Positions 58,930 to 64,000 of a DNA stretch of 64,000 nt are shown here, in pieces. The number at the start of each line of letters is the position of its first letter. Positions within the stretch are counted from its first letter, which is position 1. The notes under the pieces were generated by a model, which saw only the letters and a program-made list of their open reading frames with translations, was not told where the DNA came from and did no database searches. Source of the DNA: Cymodocea nodosa (lineage: Eukaryota > Streptophyta > Magnoliopsida > Alismatales > Cymodoceaceae); NCBI GenBank assembly GCA_036874045.1, contig CM072339.1, forward strand, positions 14,391,501 to 14,455,500, given 5' to 3'. The position numbers and the translations under genes are program-made.

Positions 58930-61900
58930 TGTTGTAAGGGTATATGTATTTTCTCCTTATAATGTTCCGTAAGATCACATAGCCTATTGTGGTCCAATAG
59001 CCTTGTATATATATATATATATGTAAAATCCTTTTTTCTAGATTACACATTCATCAAGGAAAAATTAGGGATTTATTGCTCAACTTGGTATCAGAGCAAC
59101 CAAGGACCCAATTCTTCCGTTCTTCCTTTTTCTTTTAATCACCGAAGCATCTCTCCTTAAGCATCTGATGTCTATCAACTGTCCTCGTCTGATCATCTGA
59201 CAAACACTGTCCTTCCATGTGTACGTCTTCTACACAAGTGTTCTCTATGCACGTGTCCTCCATGTGGTCCTCCACATAGGCTTTCACACAGTCCTAAGCT
59301 CGAGTTTCCTTCGTAGAGTCATCGATCTTCCTGCAAGTTGTCCATCCTCTATGCAAGTTGTCTCACTCATGCATTCGTAGACAGATGTTTGTCTTACTGT
59401 TCATCTGTCCTTCACAGTCTCCCTCAAGAGCTCTCTATTGCATCTGTCTTGCTCCACAATAGTCATCAGTTCAGGCGCACTCTCTGCTAGTTGCCTAGTT
59501 GTTTGATCTCCTTCTTTTGTCTCCCAACAAGGAGCAAAGAGGTTCCAAGCATTTTCATTGTGTGGAAGTGTTCACTCCCACAAGCTCAATTCTTCCTCAA
59601 TCTACCTCAAGTCGACTATGTTTGCCACTATCCTCTTAAACAAAAACAAAAACAAAAAAATAATAATTTGAAAGTGTGTCTTGTACGATAGCTTCCAGAG
59701 ATTTGTTTTAGCAAAAATTTTCTAGGCATTTCAGAGAAACTTAATGACTCAAATTACTTGTTATGGCTCAAAGCTTTGAGACTATTCTTGAAGGCTATTA
59801 TCATCACGAAGATCACATTTCCCAACCTCCACTAGATGCTAAAGATGATACTTATAAAGATTGGAAGGCTGATGATGTCGTGATTGTTTCTTGGCTGTTT
59901 TCCAACATAGAACCCTCTATTGCAAGAGGAGTGACAATGTTATGCCCTACAAAGAAAATCTGAGACAATTTATCGAAAACCTATGGGCATGACGAAAATA
60001 TCTTCAAGGTTTTTCAAGTTTATGAATAGATTTTTACTTTGAAGCAAGGTGATCGAACATGTTAGGAACATTATAGTGTAATTCATGGATTACTAGACGA
60101 ACTCAAGTATTATCAGCCACCCACAATCGATTTAGCTACATTTCACCGGTACTGCGAAGAACTTGGAGTTGCTAGTTTCCTTGTCAATGTTAACCCTATG
60201 GTTGCTTCACAGATCTATGGCTTTGTTCTTGGCATTAAATCCATGCTAGACTTAAAGGAGACCTTTTGTAGAGCCCTACATGTCTCCACCCCTTCCTTTG
60301 ACACTTCTCCTAGCTCTCAGTTTGCCTTTGTTGCTTCCAACAATCGAGGAAGGGGATGCTCTAGTCATGGAGGACAACATCTAAAATGTTAGTGGTGTGG
60401 CCGTTGAGGCCATAGATTTGAGAAATGCTATGATAAATGGGAAAACCATCAATAATTGCTAATGTTATTATAGAGTCTGCTAATGCTGTGCCTCCAAACT
60501 ATTGATCCATTAAGAGGCCCCACTATTACCATATCATAGGTCGAGTATGACCGTTTCCTTTGGTCCTAGCGATCAGATTCCGTCGCCATGAGTGCCCATG
60601 CTTCCTCTTCACACACAGGTACTACCCATAGCACTATCCTTTTTACCTTAGGTGGTGATCCTTGGGTAATTGACTCTAGAGTCTATTCTCATTTATTAGG
60701 TATTTTACCCTTTTTAACTAACTATCTCATCTTCTTGACCTATCTATAGTTACCATGGCTGATGGTCAGTCCTACCCTATATTTGGTAAGGGAGAGGTCC
60801 AAACCTCCTCCCAAATGTGGTTACACAATATCCTTTATGTTTCCGATCTCTCTTTTAACATTTTGTCCATTAGCATTATCACTAAATAGTTATCTTCTTT
60901 TATGACTTTTTTTTCCTTTCCATTGTACTTTTCAAGACTTGTAGATAGGTCAAAGAATTAGTATGAGGTAAGCACAATAATAACGTTTACATCTTAGCTC
61001 ATGAACATATTTCTCCTGGTCTTATTGCCTACATGACATGGGAGGAGTCCTTATCCACTAGCACTATTGTTTAGGTCATCTATCTTGGTACAAGCTTCAT
61101 CAAACTCTTTCGTAGACCTCCACATCTCCTTTTAGTATGAGTTGTATTAGCTTGGGAAGCACACCTATACGACCTTTAAATAGTTAAGTTTGTCATCAAC
61201 TTCAAATTTGTTTGATTTACTTTATTGTGATATATAGCATCTTAGTTCTGTCAAGTCTATTAGTGGTCATCATTATTATATTATATTTTGTTGATGACTA
61301 CTCTCGTGTATCTTGAATGTACATTCTTAAAAATCATCATCATGTTGTTGATGTACTTCAAACCTTTTTGGTTGAAATCAAAAATTAGTTTGATATTTAT
61401 TCCAAAATTTTGCATACTAATAATGCTTTGTAGTTTATGCAAACTGATTTTCAAATTCTTTGCTCTTCTATGTAGAATGGGGTTGTCGAATGTAAACATC
61501 ATCACATTCTTGATGTTGCTTGCACCCTTCTACATGCTTATGTTTCTAAATTTCTCTAGTTTGACGTCGTTCTTATCGTTGTTTACCTTGTCAACAGAAT
61601 GCCCTTTTCCCCCTTAGGTGGTGCTATTCCACTTAGTTGTCTCTACCCAGATAAGTACTTGTTTCTCCTATCTCTCAAGGTCTTTGGGTGTATTGTGTTT
61701 GTTTAGGACATTTTTCTTAGTCTTGACAAATTCTCTCCTCATACCTTAAAATGTTTGTTTGTTGAGTATCCTCACTCTCAAAAAGGTTATCATCTTTATC
61801 ACTCTCCCTTTCGAAAATATTACACCTCCATGGATGTTACCTTTTTGGAGTCTAGTTTTTACTATCCTAACACAAGTCTAGTATCTGGTGAAGGTCTTGA

Positions 61901-63893
61901 CACTCCTGTCTCTTATCCTCTTCCTGCTCATGATGACCTTAGTTTTGTATCAAAGGATCTTCTGGTACCACCTAATGCTCCTCCTCCCCTACAAGTCTAT
62001 ACTCAACGAGTATGATGCACCACAGATGCCCCCCCCTCCATCCTCTAACTCCAATTACGACATCCACTCCCCCACCACCTCTAATGACCACCTTATTGGA
62101 CATCGCAAGGGCATCTGCACTTGCACTCAACATCTCTTATCTAATGTTCTTTCCTATACTAACCTAAATCTCACTTTTCATATCTTTGCCCTATCTCTTT
62201 CTACAAAGTCAATTCCCTAGGATCATCATCAAACACTCCAAATTCTGCATTAGAAGGTTGCTATAGATGAGAAGATGATTGCACTTCACTCTCGTTGCAC
62301 TTGGGATCTTATTTCCTACCCTACTAATGCCAACATCATATCATGTCGATGGGTCTTCACCATCAAACATCATCCTAATGGCTCTATTGATAGATACAAG
62401 GCTCATCTCATGGCTTGCAAGTTCTTCTAAAAGTATGACATTGACTGTTCTAAGACCTTCTCCCCGATTGCTTAGTTGGATTCCATTTGTATTCTCCTCT
62501 CTCTTGTTGTTCACCACTCTAGGTTAGTTTGCTAACTTGATATCAAGAATTTCTTATATGGCAATCTGAAAGAATTGATTTTCATGGAGCAACATCTAGG
62601 CTATATTGCTTAAGGAGAGTCATGTGTATGCAGGTTGAACAAAGCTCTCTATGGCCTTAAGCAAAGTCCCAAGACTTGGTTTGCCAAGCTAAACACCATT
62701 ATGTGAAGTGCTGGTTTTACAAGCTACATTGTTGATCATTCTGTGTTCATTAAAAAGACTTCTCGTAGTACTATTATTCTTGCAATCTATGTTGATATAT
62801 TACTCACTGATGATGATCAACAAGGCATTGATGATACCAAACAGTTCTTAAACCAACATTTTGCCACAAAGAATTTAGGTACTCCTTGATACTTCCTAGG
62901 TGTTGAATTTTCCTACTCCAAAGGTTGTTTATCTCTCTTAACGGAAAGATGTCATTGACATGTTGAAAGAAACTAATCTCGAAGGATGCAAATTGATGAC
63001 AACTTCGATAGAGTAAAATCATTTTTTTTATGATGATACCTCTCCATTGTTTGAAGACTTAGGAAGATACAAACATCGATGGGCAAACTTATATATTTCA
63101 TTGTCACCCAACTTGATATTACTTTTACAGTTAATCTCCTAAATCAATTTATGCATGTACCAATGCTTGTTCATTGGGAAAAAGCCATCAGAGTTCTTGC
63201 ATATCTAAAGAAGTCTTATAGAAAAAGTCTACTTTATAAAAATCATGAACACCTACGAGTAGAAACCTACTTTGATGCTGGGTCTGTAAGAGATAGGTTG
63301 AATAGAAAGTCCACCTCAGGCTATTATAGTTATCTGAGAGGAAACCTAATAACATGATGCAACAAAAAGTAAAACATTGTGTCTAAGTCAAGTGCCAAGG
63401 TAGAATATAGAATTGTCTCAAGCTACCTCTGAGATGATTTGGTTGAGAACTATACTCCATGAGTCGGGAGTTAATGTCCCAACTTTCATGTTGATGTATT
63501 ATGACAATCAAATTGTCATCTACATTGCTAAGAATCCTACTTTCCATGAGTGGACAAAACACATTAAGGTTGATTATTACTTTATTAGAGATAATGTGTT
63601 AAAAAAGATTATTTCAACTCCTTACACTCATTCTTCAGATCAGCTTGTGGATGTCTTCACCAAAGGTCTAGGGAATGGAATTTTTGGTACTTTATGTAAT
63701 AAGCTAGGCATGCTTGATATATATACTCAAACTTGAGGGAGAGTATTATAAGGATATATGTATTTTCTCCTTCTAATGTTCTATAGAATCACATAGCCTA
63801 TTGTGGTCCAATAGCCTTGTATATATATATGTAAAATCCTTTCTTGTAGATTACACATTCATTAAAGAAGAATTAGGAATTTGCTGCTAAACT
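58930..63893 (+). mobile_element. Whole Ty1/copia element with very short LTRs, broken
   Basis: The 5' LTR is 58930-59085 (TGTTGTAAGG...CAACT) and the 3' LTR 63744-63893. The 5-bp duplication ATTAT flanks it (58925-58929 and 63894-63898). The primer-binding TGGTATCAGAGC starts at 59086 and the polypurine tract GAGGGAGAG ends at 63743. Between them, in order on the plus strand: leader, gag (from 59763; ISQPPLDAKDDTYKDW), CCHC knuckle (about 60389-60440), protease/pre-integrase (about 60560-61150), integrase (about 61250-61850), RT (about 62230-63000, ALYGLKQSP, AIYVDI) and RNase H (about 63080-63700, FHEWTKHIKVDYYFIRD). All parts are present but there are a dozen or more breaks. LTRs of about 150 bp differ at about one base in ten by eye, which suggests a few million years. 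It lies antisense in what is probably an intron of the DExH14-like gene. Confidence 0.9.
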
Positions 63894-63898
63894 ATTAT

Positions 63899-64000
63899 AA
63901 AGGTGAATGCAAATGCATAAAGCATACTGAAATGGAAGTAAAACCTAACTTGCAGGAAGAAGTTTTTCCATATAATCAAGAATTTAGAAAATGAGATGGA
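63899..64000. other. Window end, nothing recognised
   Basis: Probably continues the intron of the DExH14-like gene; no exon was identified. Confidence 0.4.

Overview
This is a plant nuclear window: AT-rich, crowded with retrotransposon fossils, and split by long introns. It carries parts of four ordinary plant genes. The GC-rich first exon of the PRKRIP1 homologue and the very GC-rich CAD exons, set in AT-rich flanks, suggest a commelinid monocot (for example a banana, ginger or palm relative). That placement is inference. Most of the rest is transposable-element debris.

Layout: 1-9251 holds fragments of Ty1/copia elements in both orientations, a DUF4283-type non-LTR fragment, a degenerate minisatellite and a small Harbinger-like derivative. 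9479-15795 (+) is the 3' end of HMA1, a chloroplast-type P1B heavy-metal ATPase: three exons, the last two separated by a 5.8-kb intron holding copia and gypsy remains. 15.9-17.3 kb is intergenic and contains a 47-bp tandem repeat. 17.35-18.06 kb is a decayed HSP70 gene fragment between two direct repeats. 18.1-24.0 kb is a large copia fossil with an LTR-like insertion. 25.5-27.2 kb (-) is a nearly full-length PIF/Harbinger transposase gene. 28887-46848 (+) is a two-exon PRKRIP1-like spliceosomal protein gene whose single 17.4-kb intron contains a solo LTR, a gag-only LTR element nested in it, a second PIF/Harbinger element, non-LTR pieces, two opposed copia fragments and a gypsy chromodomain tail. 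47626-49011 (-) is a complete four-exon cinnamyl alcohol dehydrogenase (357 aa) with three evenly spaced ACCAACC motifs upstream. 49.4-57.3 kb holds several tandem duplications, a copia gag fragment, LTR remains and a Helitron fragment. 57370-58269 (-) is the last three exons of an ASCC3-like (DExH14) RNA helicase, and a whole but broken short-LTR copia element (58930-63893) lies upstream of them, presumably in an intron.

The four genes have no obvious shared pathway: metal transport into or out of plastids, splicing, lignin monomer synthesis, and ribosome or RNA quality control. PRKRIP1 and CAD converge, with about 780 bp between their stop codons. I found no tRNA, rRNA or CRISPR-like array and no clearly new biological system. 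The strongest leads are the MYB-site tandem repeat upstream of CAD, the HSP70 fragment between direct repeats, the subterminal repeats shared by three Harbinger-like loci, and the two cleanly resolved nested insertions in the PRKRIP1 intron. All similarity calls come from reading translations by eye against remembered family motifs; no search was run.
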